The translations under genes were made by a program, and so were the position numbers. Shown piece by piece: positions 6,788-14,422 of a stretch of 17,483 nt of DNA. Below the pieces are notes generated by a model that made no database searches, was not told the DNA's origin, and saw only the letters and a list, made by a program, of their open reading frames with translations. Numbering within the stretch: the first letter of the stretch is position 1; every line of letters begins with the position of its first letter. The DNA lies in contig URIA01000050.1 of NCBI GenBank assembly GCA_900547765.1, positions 1-17,483 on the forward strand. The letters run 5' to 3'. The DNA comes from an uncultured Collinsella sp. (lineage in GTDB: Bacteria; Actinomycetota; Coriobacteriia; Coriobacteriales; Coriobacteriaceae).

Positions 6788-8083
6788 TTATTTGGCGCCT
6801 TGCATGACCTCGTCAAGGGTGACGTTGACGGCGTGCTGCGTCGGCACCCAGTCGACCTTCAGGAACAGCGCAGCCACCGTGATGGGGATATAGCTGAACA
6901 TAAAGATCGGGAAGGTAAACAGGTTAGTCACCAGGCGCCACTTTTGCGCGCAGTGAATATGCTTGTACTCAAAGATAGTCGTGAGCAGCGCTAGGATGAA
7001 GAAAGTCTGATACATCATCGCGAAGGTCATAATGAGCGAAGCAGCGCACGCCTGCATCTCGACTTCGGTTGCCAAGAAACCATGCGAAAGGCCACCCACA
7101 ATCAAGAACGTCGCATTAGCGAGCATCGAGATCAAGGACAGCAGCATACCCGGGGCGATGGTCATAAACATGTCGTAGGCGGCAAAGCGATGATAGCGGA
7201 AGGTCGATTTGACCAGGTGCTTACCGTAGGTAAAGAACACCTGGTAGAAGCCCTTGGTCCAGCGCATGCGCTGTTTCCAGGACGCCTTAAACGTCACGGG
7301 CTGCTCGTCAAAGAACTCCGCAGGCGCATAACCGATGCGAATGCCGTGAATGGCGCAGAACGTGGTGAACTGAATATCCTCGGTCAGCGTATGGAACTGC
7401 CAACCGTGCATGCCCTCGATAACGCTGGCGGAGATGAGGTAGCCCGAACCAGAGACAGCGCAAGAAGTCTTGCAAATGTTGCGCGCGTTGTTGAGAAAGC
7501 GCGCCTCGCGCAGATACCACGTAGCATTAGCCGCCGAAATCCACGAGCTGCCGAAGTTTTTGGAATTGCGATAGCTCGTGACCACATGGAAGCCCTGGTC
7601 AAAGGCATCGTTCATCTTGGAGACGTAATCGCGGGAGATGACGTTATCGGCATCGAAGATAAAGTAACCTTCAAACGTATCCGGATACTCGTTAAGGATA
7701 CGGTCGAAACCAAAGTCCATGACCCAGCTCTTACCCTTGCGGGCAAGGTCGTTGCGCTCATAGACAATGGCGCCCGCCTCGCGCGCAAGCTGTGCCGTGT
7801 TGTCGGTGCAGGCATCGGCGACCACAAAGACCTCGATAAGCTCGGACGGATAATCCTGGTCCTTGATGGAGCGAACGAGGTTGGCGATCACGGCCTCCTC
7901 GTTATGCGCCGCGATAAAGAAGGCATAGCGGTGGAGTTTTTTGGCCTTGGGAGGCGCGACCTCGCCACGAAGAGCACCGATGACAAAGAAGACCACCTGG
8001 TACAGAAAGCAGACCGTGAGCAGCGTGACGACAATCTGGTTGAAGATCACGATGGGCGTGTTGGTTTGTAAAAAGGCGAGCAT
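6788..8083 (-). CDS. Membrane-bound glycosyltransferase family 2 protein
   Basis: This 431-residue inverting GT-A glycosyltransferase is of the processive cellulose/hyaluronan-synthase-like type. An N-terminal helix (about residues 10-38) precedes the cytoplasmic catalytic domain. This begins with FFIAAHNEE (about 55-63) and has the nucleotide-sugar site DACTDNT (about 90-96). The metal-binding DADN (144-147), the acceptor-site TED (234-236) and the product-site QRMRW (271-275) follow. Three C-terminal membrane segments (about 305-335, 345-375, 385-410) complete the synthase layout. The GSGYLIS and EFFDEQPVTFKASW stretches are typical. It probably builds a cell-surface polysaccharide or glycolipid from UDP-sugars; the sugar cannot be read from sequence. 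It stands as a single-gene unit between its own upstream gap and a strong terminator. A GGGAG site precedes the ATG. Confidence 0.9.
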   Translation of the reverse strand: MLAFLQTNTPIVIFNQIVVTLLTVCFLYQVVFFVIGALRGEVAPPKAKKLHRYAFFIAAHNEEAVIANLVRSIKDQDYPSELIEVFVVADACTDNTAQLAREAGAIVYERNDLARKGKSWVMDFGFDRILNEYPDTFEGYFIFDADNVISRDYVSKMNDAFDQGFHVVTSYRNSKNFGSSWISAANATWYLREARFLNNARNICKTSCAVSGSGYLISASVIEGMHGWQFHTLTEDIQFTTFCAIHGIRIGYAPAEFFDEQPVTFKASWKQRMRWTKGFYQVFFTYGKHLVKSTFRYHRFAAYDMFMTIAPGMLLSLISMLANATFLIVGGLSHGFLATEVEMQACAASLIMTFAMMYQTFFILALLTTIFEYKHIHCAQKWRLVTNLFTFPIFMFSYIPITVAALFLKVDWVPTQHAVNVTLDEVMQGAK

Positions 8084-8096
8084 GCAGGCTCCCAGG

Positions 8097-8147
8097 AACG
8101 CGTTACGTAAACAATCGTATATCTTACCGCAGGCTAGGGGCGTTCAA
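8097..8147 (-). promoter_or_regulatory. Candidate promoter and overlapping palindromes upstream of GT2 gene
   Basis: On the minus strand TTGAAC (8147-8142) and TAAGAT (8126-8121) could be -35 and -10 boxes, but the 15-base spacer is short. Downstream of it lie two overlapping perfect palindromes, TTACGTAA (8103-8110) and AACGCGTT (8097-8104), just before the GGGAG ribosome binding site. They would sit in the 5' untranslated region and could be an operator. The call is weak. Confidence 0.3.
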
Positions 8148-8165
8148 GAAACCACCTAATACTGA

Positions 8166-9179
8166 CTAGGCTTCGAGAAGACCGAGCTGAGGAACGATCT
8201 CGTCGCCGGCAGCGGTGCGACCAAGCGAGCGCGGGGCCAGGTCGTCAAGAACCGCAGCGAGATCCCACGGCAGCTCGTCGCGGCACTCAATGCGCTCCCC
8301 CGTCACGGGATGGTCGAATGCAACACGCCAGGAATGAAGGAATTGCCTGGTCAGACCCTGATCGGCGCGTGCATCGCACTTGCCGTAGAGCGGATCGCCC
8401 ACGCAGGCGTGGTTGATATGGCGCATATGCACGCGAATCTGATGTGTGCGGCCCGTAAACAGGTGGCACTCGACGAGCGTATAGCCGTCGTCAAAACGCG
8501 TGGAATCGAAGCGCTCGAGGACCTTAAAGGTCGTAATGGCCTGGCGCGCGAAAGGATCGTCCGAAACCGCCATCTTGACACGGTCACGCGTAGAACGGGC
8601 AATGCCGGTGTTAATGGTGCCCTCATCCATAGCGATATGTCCGTGAACGAGCGTGATATAGCGACGATCGAGCGTGCGCGTGCGAATGAGATTTTGGAGT
8701 GCGCGCTGCGTGTCGTCGTCTTTTGCCGCAAGCATGAGGCCCGAGGTATCGCGATCTAAACGATGCACGATGCCGGGGCGGTCCTCACCCTGCACGGTAC
8801 CCAGATGGTCAATGCCGCAGTGGTAGACCAGAGCGTTCGCAAGCGTGCCGCTCTCGTGGCCATGGGCGGGATGGCACACCAGGCCGCGCTGCTTGGAGAG
8901 CACGATGAGGTAGTCGTCCTCGTAACGGATATCGAGGGGGATGGCCTCGGGAATCACATCAGTGGGATTATGCGGCTCGGGCAGGTCGACCGAGATACGG
9001 TCACCGGAGCGCACAGCATATTTTTTTGATAGGCAGGTCTCGCCGTTCACGATTACGGCGCCGCCCTCGATCAGATGCGCGCAGGCAGAGCGCGTGGGGC
9101 AGCCGTCGTTGGCACCCAGAAAGGCGTCGAGACGCTGGCCAGAGCAATCGTCGGCAACAAGAATATGGATGTCGGCCAT
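8166..9179 (-). CDS. RluA/RluD-family RNA pseudouridine synthase
   Basis: This 337-residue enzyme isomerises uridine in RNA, probably in 23S rRNA. An N-terminal S4 RNA-binding domain (about residues 13-72) contains GQRLDAFL, TRSACAHLIEGGAVIVNG and the RSGDRI turn. The catalytic domain follows: DDYLIVLSKQRGLVCHPAHG (about 88-107), then the signature HRLDRDTSG (139-147) with catalytic D142. The later motifs YxxLVHG and HLFTGRTHQIRVHMRHINH are also present, as is GDPLYG. Length and domain order match RluD/RluC-type synthases; the exact target uridine is not readable. Its ATG overlaps the last base of the lspA stop (TAATG). This lspA-rluD pairing is common in Gram-positive and actinobacterial genomes and indicates one transcript. 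Confidence 0.93.
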   Translation of the reverse strand: MADIHILVADDCSGQRLDAFLGANDGCPTRSACAHLIEGGAVIVNGETCLSKKYAVRSGDRISVDLPEPHNPTDVIPEAIPLDIRYEDDYLIVLSKQRGLVCHPAHGHESGTLANALVYHCGIDHLGTVQGEDRPGIVHRLDRDTSGLMLAAKDDDTQRALQNLIRTRTLDRRYITLVHGHIAMDEGTINTGIARSTRDRVKMAVSDDPFARQAITTFKVLERFDSTRFDDGYTLVECHLFTGRTHQIRVHMRHINHACVGDPLYGKCDARADQGLTRQFLHSWRVAFDHPVTGERIECRDELPWDLAAVLDDLAPRSLGRTAAGDEIVPQLGLLEA

Positions 9180-9778
9180 TAACGCTCATTCCTTTCGCGA
9201 ATCTTGCGGGCACGCTCCCCACGCTGCTTGGCTTTGCGCTTGGCGCGGGCCTCATCACGGGCATTGAGCTCGGCAGTCGCATCGACTTCGCGGGCCGCAG
9301 GGCTCAAGAACATGTAGCCGATGAGGGCAAGCACAACGCCTACGGTGATGCCGATATCGGCCACGTTAAAGACGGGAAAGTCGATGAAGGTGGTGGCAAT
9401 AAAATCGGTCACAAAGCCAAAAGTCAGACGGTCGATCGCGTTGCCAATGGCGCCGCCCGCGACCATAGCCATGCCCACAACCTCCAAGCGAGCAAGCTGG
9501 GGCGCGCGAAGCAAGTACACGGCAATAGCGATAATGACCGCCAACGCCAGCACGGCAAACGCGATGCCATGCCCCTCGCCCATGCTAAAGGCAGCACCGA
9601 TATTGCGGACAAATAGAAAGTCGATCACACCGGGGATAACAGTCACATGCAAAGCGTCGCCCGCGGCACGAACCGCAAGCTTGGTCAGCTGGTCAACAAG
9701 CAGCACAACCAGCGCCACCCCACCAGCAACACCCAACCGCCAACGCAAAGGCGGCGTCATATCCCCAGCACGACCCAA
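9179..9778 (-). CDS. lspA: Lipoprotein signal peptidase II (LspA)
   Basis: Signal peptidase II cleaves diacylglyceryl-modified prolipoproteins in the cytoplasmic membrane. Four membrane helices are visible. The conserved blocks are DQLTKLAVR in the first helix, NIGAAFSMGEG, GGAIGNAIDRL and FNVADIGITVG. The Asp of NAIDRL and the Asp of NVADI are the catalytic pair. The frame opens with TTG at 9778, which has a GGGG stretch about seven bases upstream. An ATG six codons later (9760) is an equally possible start, so the N-terminus is uncertain. Unusually, about 38 residues rich in Arg, Lys and Glu follow the last helix and should lie in the cytoplasm. It heads a two-gene unit with the pseudouridine synthase. 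The 218 bases upstream contain the ileS terminator and a REP-like palindrome. Confidence 0.93.
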   Translation of the reverse strand: MGRAGDMTPPLRWRLGVAGGVALVVLLVDQLTKLAVRAAGDALHVTVIPGVIDFLFVRNIGAAFSMGEGHGIAFAVLALAVIIAIAVYLLRAPQLARLEVVGMAMVAGGAIGNAIDRLTFGFVTDFIATTFIDFPVFNVADIGITVGVVLALIGYMFLSPAAREVDATAELNARDEARAKRKAKQRGERARKIRERNER

Positions 9779-9890
9779 ATCAATCCCCTACCCTCAAGAA
9801 CATCGAATTCCGTTTAACGCAATTAACCATCTTATATTGCCACACGCAGAACGCACGACATATCCACCAACGCAAGCGAAATAACCAGCT

Positions 9891-9929
9891 AAAAAGGAAA
9901 GCGGCATTCCGAAAAACAGAATGCCGCTT
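9891..9929 (-). terminator. Intrinsic terminator downstream of ileS
   Basis: An 11-bp perfect stem, AAGCGGCATTC (9899-9909) with its complement at 9919-9929, and a nine-base loop is followed on the minus strand by TCCTTTTT (9898-9891). On the plus strand no T-run follows, so it serves ileS. Confidence 0.88.
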
Positions 9930-9942
9930 GAATGTGACACAG

Positions 9943-10000
9943 GTAGTCAATGGAGACGTTCTTGTTTGACTAGTCATTTAAGAACGTCCCCAACGACTAG
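9943..10000. repeat. REP-like imperfect palindrome on the ileS stop codon
   Basis: Arms GGAGACGTTCTT (9952-9963) and AAGAACGTCCCC (9980-9991) pair with one G-U or mismatch. The loop contains the perfect ten-base palindrome TGACTAGTCA (9967-9976). Weaker symmetry (TAGTC at 9944-9948 against GACTA at 9995-9999) extends outward to the ileS stop codon. It lies between the ileS stop and its terminator. No transposase is nearby. The layout resembles a REP/MITE-type mobile palindrome, but only one copy is in the window. Confidence 0.55.
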
Positions 10001-12801
10001 TTCAGCGCCTCCGCACAGCGCTTGCAGATATGCGCGTGGCCGTTGTACTCGCCGACGGTGGTGCGATAGTTCCAGCAACGGTCGCAGCACTCGCCCTCGG
10101 CAGCCTCAATGGCAACGGAGAGCTCCTCGCCCTGGGTCAGCTCAACATCGGAGACGATGTAGAACTCGGCCAGGTCGACGGCCTTGTCGCCGGTCAGCAG
10201 CGCATACATCTCGGCGGGAACGACCGCCTTGACGCGGACCTGTTGGCTCTTGGTGAAGGTGCCGGCAGAGCGGGCATCCTCAAGGGCCTTGGTCACGGCG
10301 CTACGGAGCTCGAGCGAAGCCTCGAGCACGCCCTCGAACTCATTGGCCTCGTCGACCGTGATGGGCGACTTGTACCAATCGAGCAGCGCGGCGTACTTCT
10401 GATGATCGACGCAGCCGGCGGGCGCATAGGCCATGGCCTCATCGACGGTGTAGGACAGGATCGGCTGCAGATCGCGCATGAGCATCGAGAAGAGCTCGGC
10501 GAGCACGGTCTGGGCGCTGCGGCGCTCGAGCGAGCCGGGCTTTTCGCAGTACAGACGGTCCTTCAGGGCGTCGAGGTACACGTTGGAAAGCTCGGTAACA
10601 ACAAAGTCGTAGAGCGCACGGTAGGCGCGCGGGAACTCGTAGCTGGCGTAGGCATCGTCGACCTCGGCCTGGACCTGGGTCAGACGGGCAACCATGAGCT
10701 TGTCGAGCGGCAGCAGATCGGCAAAAGCGACGCCGTCGGTCTCGGGCTCAAACTGGCCCTCGAGCTCGGAGAGCAGGAAGCGCAGCGTGTTGCGGAAACG
10801 ACGGTAGGCATCGGACGTACGAGCGAGAATCTCGTGGTCGATGGAAACGTCGGAGCTGGTGTCGACGGAGGCAACCCACAGGCGGATGATGTCGGCACCC
10901 ATCTCGTCACAGACCTTATTGGGGTCGATGACGTTGCCGAGCGACTTGGACATCTTGCGGCCCTGGCCGTCGAGCGTGAAGCCCTGCGAGACGACCGCCT
11001 TGTAGGGAGCATGGCCGTTGGCGCCAACCGAGGTGAGCAGCGAGCTCTGGAACCAACCGCGGTGCTGGTCGGAGCCCTCGAGGTACACGTCCGCCGGGTA
11101 CTCAAGCTCGGGGCGATACTCGCAGACGGCCTTCCAGGACACGCCGGAGTCCCACCACACGTCGAGGATGTCCTTATCGGCCTTGAGGTGATGGCCGCCG
11201 CACTTGGGGCAAACGCAAGCCTCGCCCAGGTAGCTCTCGGGAGCGTCGGTGAACCAGGCGTCGGAGCCCTTCTCGTGGAAGAGTTTGATGACGGCGTCGA
11301 GCGTGGCGTCGTTCATGACCTTCTCGCCGCAGTCGGCGCAGGTGTAGCTGGGGATCGGCACGCCCCAATTGCGCTGACGGCTGATGCACCAGTCAGGGCG
11401 CTGCTCGACCATGGCGCCAATGCGGTTGGCCGCGTGGGCCGGATACCACTTGACGTTCTCACGGACCTCCTTGCCAGCCTGCTCACGCAAGCCGGTCTTG
11501 TCCATCGAGACAAACCACTGGTCGGTAGCACGGAAGAGCACCGGGTGCTTGCAGCGCCAGCAGTGCGGATAACTGTGCGTGATCTTCTTCTCGAGGACCA
11601 GGGTGCCGCGCTCGCGCAGGAACTCGATGATGTGCGGGTTGGCCTCGTCGGTATCCATGCCGCTGAAGGGACCGCCGGTGCCAAACTCCTCGCCGGTGTA
11701 GAACTTGCCGTCGTCATCGACCGGCATGCAGATGTCGATGATGCCCTCCTTGAGGCAGGCAAAGTAGTCGTCGACGCCGTGGCCGGGCGAGTTGTGGACG
11801 ATACCGGTACCGTCATCGACACCGACGTAATCGGCCAGCAGCGCCACGCCCTCAACACCATCAAAGATCGGCTGCTTGTAGTGGATGTGGTGGAAGGTCT
11901 CGGCAGGAACCACGTAGGGCTTGCCGTCGACCATAACCGGGGTGTACTCCCAGCCAAACTCCTCGCAGCACTTGGGAGCCAGGTCCTCGAGCATGACCTC
12001 GGCACGACCGTCGTGCTCAACGGCGACGTAGGCGGCGCCGGGCTTGAGGGAAACTGCCTGGTCGGAGGGGATGGTCCACGGCGTGGTCGTCCAGATGATA
12101 AAGTCGACCGGGCCGTCGAAGTTCTCGAGGCCGGCGGGCTTGGAAGTCATCTCGAAGCGCACGAAAATGGAGGGGCTCGTCTCGTCAGAGTACTCAATCT
12201 CGGCCTCGGCGAGTGCGGTGTGGCAGTGCTTACACCAGTGGACGGGCTTGTGGCCGCGATAGATCATGCCCTTGTCGAACATAGCCTTGAAGACCTCGAT
12301 GTCGGCGGCGTCATGCTGGTGATAGAGGGTCAGATACGGGTTGTCCCAATCGCCGAGCACGCCCAGGCGACGGAAGCCGGCCTTCTGCAGCTCGATGTTC
12401 TCGACAGCGAACTTATTGCAAAGCTCGCGGATCTTAGCCGTGGAGGTCTGGTTGAACTTCTCGGTGCCGAGCTTCTCCTCGACCTTGTGCTCAATCGGCT
12501 GACCGTGGCAGTCCCAACCGGGGACATAGGGAACCTCATAGCCCTGCATCATCCAGTAGCGGTTGATCATGTCCTTGGAGATCTTGTTCATGGCATGGCC
12601 GATGTGGATCGGGCCGTTGGCGTACGGAGGGCCGTCGTGCAGCACGAACTTCTTATGCCCCTCGTTCTTCTTTAGAACTTGCTCGTAGACCTTGTTGTCC
12701 TGCCAGTCCTTGAGTCGCTTGGGCTCGGACTTGGAAAGACCGGCACGCATGGGAAATCCGGTTTTGGGCAGATTCATCGTCTGCTTGTACTCGTTTGCCA
12801 C
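9997..12801 (-). CDS. ileS: Isoleucyl-tRNA synthetase
   Basis: This class Ia synthetase charges tRNA-Ile and edits misactivated valine. The GTG start at 12801 (934 residues) is chosen because AAAGGGG lies five bases upstream. The frame extends 15 codons further with no such signal, and an ATG eight codons downstream is an alternative. Motifs: HIGH at 66-69 (PIHIGHAMN), GWDCHGQPIE, the editing-domain stretch TTTPWTIPSDQAVSL, WCISRQRNWGVPIPSY and KMSKS at 616-620. Zinc-type CxxC pairs occur within the catalytic half (CADC, CPKC). A C-terminal zinc finger CDRCWNYR...CKRC is near residues 903-931. This is the bacterial type with the C-terminal zinc domain. Expression is controlled by the T-box leader immediately upstream. 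Confidence 0.97.
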   Translation of the reverse strand: MANEYKQTMNLPKTGFPMRAGLSKSEPKRLKDWQDNKVYEQVLKKNEGHKKFVLHDGPPYANGPIHIGHAMNKISKDMINRYWMMQGYEVPYVPGWDCHGQPIEHKVEEKLGTEKFNQTSTAKIRELCNKFAVENIELQKAGFRRLGVLGDWDNPYLTLYHQHDAADIEVFKAMFDKGMIYRGHKPVHWCKHCHTALAEAEIEYSDETSPSIFVRFEMTSKPAGLENFDGPVDFIIWTTTPWTIPSDQAVSLKPGAAYVAVEHDGRAEVMLEDLAPKCCEEFGWEYTPVMVDGKPYVVPAETFHHIHYKQPIFDGVEGVALLADYVGVDDGTGIVHNSPGHGVDDYFACLKEGIIDICMPVDDDGKFYTGEEFGTGGPFSGMDTDEANPHIIEFLRERGTLVLEKKITHSYPHCWRCKHPVLFRATDQWFVSMDKTGLREQAGKEVRENVKWYPAHAANRIGAMVEQRPDWCISRQRNWGVPIPSYTCADCGEKVMNDATLDAVIKLFHEKGSDAWFTDAPESYLGEACVCPKCGGHHLKADKDILDVWWDSGVSWKAVCEYRPELEYPADVYLEGSDQHRGWFQSSLLTSVGANGHAPYKAVVSQGFTLDGQGRKMSKSLGNVIDPNKVCDEMGADIIRLWVASVDTSSDVSIDHEILARTSDAYRRFRNTLRFLLSELEGQFEPETDGVAFADLLPLDKLMVARLTQVQAEVDDAYASYEFPRAYRALYDFVVTELSNVYLDALKDRLYCEKPGSLERRSAQTVLAELFSMLMRDLQPILSYTVDEAMAYAPAGCVDHQKYAALLDWYKSPITVDEANEFEGVLEASLELRSAVTKALEDARSAGTFTKSQQVRVKAVVPAEMYALLTGDKAVDLAEFYIVSDVELTQGEELSVAIEAAEGECCDRCWNYRTTVGEYNGHAHICKRCAEALN

Positions 12802-12820
12802 GGTACCCCTTTCATGTCGT

Positions 12821-12834
12821 GGGCGCGCACGCCC
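12821..12834 (-). other. Small GC hairpin between T-box terminator and ileS RBS
   Basis: On the minus strand GGGCG-TGCG-CGCCC forms a five-bp stem with a four-base loop about 12 bases upstream of the AAAGGGG ribosome binding site. It may be structural spacer or chance; no function is shown. Confidence 0.25.
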
Positions 12835-12837
12835 TCT

Positions 12838-13146
12838 GGGCACCAAAAAAGCGCCCGTCCCTACAAGCTGGGACGAAGCGCCATAAAACAGGCAGTCTGC
12901 CCGTAAAAGCTCTTCGCTTAACCACCCAGCTTAGATGCCCTCGCCCGCGTATTCGCGCGCTCGCATCCGTTACTCGGCTGGCCTGTATCGACGGCCATCT
13001 CGGCGATGTCTACTAAGACGAACCTGCGCGGCACGTCCGTTGGGATCGCAGCTCCGGGGTGATTTTCATCGGTCGCATGCACGGGTTCTCAGCGCTCCCC
13101 GCTCTCTGTGGCATGCGGACGGCCGACTACTCGTCCCCATCAACGC
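12838..13146 (-). promoter_or_regulatory. Isoleucine T-box riboswitch leader of ileS
   Basis: Most of the gap upstream of ileS is a T-box leader, which binds uncharged tRNA-Ile and lets transcription continue into ileS. On the minus strand the leader opens with GACGAGTAGT (13135-13126), then AGAGAG (13107-13102). The specifier context GAAAATCACCCCGGAGC follows, with ATC at 13063-13061, an Ile codon. The T-box core is AGCTGGG-TGGT-TAAGCG (12931-12915). AGCTGGG can pair with CCCAGCT (12872-12866) and AAGCG with CGCTT (12880-12876). This leaves a UGGU bulge for the tRNA acceptor end. That antiterminator and the terminator at 12845-12881 share bases and exclude each other. The motifs agree with the T-box class; stem I folding was judged by eye only. 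Confidence 0.88.
12845..12881 (-). terminator. T-box-controlled terminator before ileS
   Basis: On the minus strand GCGCTTCGTCCC (12881-12870) pairs with GGGACGGGCGC (12861-12851), with one G-U pair and one bulge, over an eight-base loop. TTTTTT (12850-12845) follows. Its 5' arm overlaps the 3' side of the antiterminator, as expected for transcriptional T-box control. Confidence 0.87.
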
Positions 13147-13287
13147 TTATGCGGAGTATGCTAGCACGTTCCACGCCGACGAAAAACCCTCAACACTGGT
13201 TTTATACGTTCGAAATTTCTCGCGGCTGTGGACCTTCTCTTGGAGCAAAATACCTGAAAGCACTTTATCGAACGAAAGAAGGTTGCT

Positions 13288-14370
13288 ATGCGCACGATTG
13301 GAATGAGCGACTACACCGTTGGCGAGGATTGCTTTGACGAGCTGCCCACCGCACTGGCGGAGTACGGAGCGACCAAGGTCGCGATCATCGGTGGCAAGCG
13401 GGCACTGGCCGCAGCACTACCCGGTATCGAAGCTGCGCTAGCGGGTACCGACGTCGAGATTCTGGAGACGCGCGTCTACGGCACCAACAGTACGGGCGCC
13501 AATATCGCCAAGGTCGTAAACTCCCCCGCCTGCCAGGAAGCCGACGTGCTCATTGCTTGCGGCGGCGGCAAGGCGCTCGATACCGTCAAGACGGCGGCCA
13601 TCGAGCTCAAGAAGATCGTCTTTACCGTACCGACGATCTGCTCCAACTGCTCGGCCGCGACCGCCATTGCCGTTGTCTACAACGACGACGGCTCGCTCGA
13701 GGGCTATTCGTACCCCAACCGACCCGCGCACATCTTCATCAATCCCAAGATCATCGCCGAGGCTCCGGCGGAGTACTTCTGGGCTGGCGTGGGCGATGCC
13801 CTGTCCAAGCAGCCCGAGGTCGAGTACGCCACGAGCGCCGGTAATTTGGAGCACACCGCCGGTCTTGGCCTGGCGCTCGCCCACACCTGCTCCGAGCCGC
13901 TGTTTACCTACGGCGTCCAGGGTCTTGAGGACGTACGCCAGAACCAGTCGACCGAAGCCGTCAAACAGATCGCGCTCGACATCGTAGTCAACACGGGCTA
14001 CGTTTCCAACCTGACCAACCAGAACGATTACTACTACAACTCGAGCGTAGCGCACGCGTTCTACAACGCCACCTGCAGCATTCCACGCGAGGGCTCCTAC
14101 CTACACGGCGAGGTCGTGAGCCTGGGCGTGCTGGTGCTGTTTGCCTATACGGGCGATACCGAGAACCTCGAGCGCTACGCCGCCTTTAACAAGCAGATGG
14201 GGCTACCCGTGACGCTTGAGCAGGTCGGGCTTTCCGAGGCCGATATCCCTGCCCTGTGCGAGCACGCGCACGCCACCAACGAGTGGAAGCAGGGCAACCC
14301 GGAGCCCTTCACCGACGAAAAGTTCGCCGCCGCCATAAAGGCTGCCAACACCTACGGTCACACGCTCTAG
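13288..14370 (+). CDS. Glycerol-dehydrogenase-type iron/zinc alcohol dehydrogenase
   Basis: This 360-residue member of the iron-containing alcohol dehydrogenase superfamily is closest in layout to glycerol dehydrogenases (GldA) and E. coli HcxA. The N-terminal NAD-binding domain has VAIIGGKRAL (about 31-40) and the dinucleotide-binding GGGKALDTVK (92-101). The C-terminal helical domain carries the metal ligands D170 (GVGDALSK), H256 (VAHAFYN) and H273 (YLHGEVVS), the GldA pattern D-H-H. The substrate is probably glycerol, a hydroxyketone or a 2-hydroxy acid and is not readable. AAGAAGG (13276-13282) precedes the ATG by five bases. It is transcribed divergently from the ileS T-box unit and ends in a strong terminator, so it is a single-gene unit. 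I saw no clear promoter in 13147-13287. Confidence 0.88.
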   Translation: MRTIGMSDYTVGEDCFDELPTALAEYGATKVAIIGGKRALAAALPGIEAALAGTDVEILETRVYGTNSTGANIAKVVNSPACQEADVLIACGGGKALDTVKTAAIELKKIVFTVPTICSNCSAATAIAVVYNDDGSLEGYSYPNRPAHIFINPKIIAEAPAEYFWAGVGDALSKQPEVEYATSAGNLEHTAGLGLALAHTCSEPLFTYGVQGLEDVRQNQSTEAVKQIALDIVVNTGYVSNLTNQNDYYYNSSVAHAFYNATCSIPREGSYLHGEVVSLGVLVLFAYTGDTENLERYAAFNKQMGLPVTLEQVGLSEADIPALCEHAHATNEWKQGNPEPFTDEKFAAAIKAANTYGHTL

Positions 14371-14379
14371 GCCTAACCC

Positions 14380-14422
14380 AAAACCACCACAAAGGGGACA
14401 GGCACCTTTGTGGTGGTTTTTT
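14380..14422 (+). terminator. Terminator of the alcohol dehydrogenase; copy 2 of the repeated hairpin
   Basis: The same 16-bp stem as at 6739-6779 (arms 14380-14395 and 14405-14420), with loop GGACAGGCA, is followed on the plus strand by six Ts (14417-14422). On the minus strand it begins right at the stop codon of the DUF523 gene with four Ts after the stem, so it may work in both directions. Confidence 0.88.

Noticed and set aside
10030..12675. 881-codon open frame on the plus strand antisense to ileS
   Set aside because: It is the complement-frame shadow of a GC-rich gene: Val/Leu/Gly/Ala-biased and without recognisable domains. ileS in the opposite frame has all expected motifs.
12821..12850. 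Second terminator upstream of ileS
   Set aside because: The GGGCG/CGCCC hairpin has no T-run after it and lies too close to the ribosome binding site; only the T-box terminator is convincing.
13128..13140. GGGGAC string as another REP-family element
   Set aside because: It belongs to the conserved opening of the T-box leader (GACGAGTAGT), so the match is coincidental.
13438..14055. 205-codon minus-strand frame over the alcohol dehydrogenase
   Set aside because: Shadow frame; the plus-strand gene has the cofactor motif and all metal ligands.
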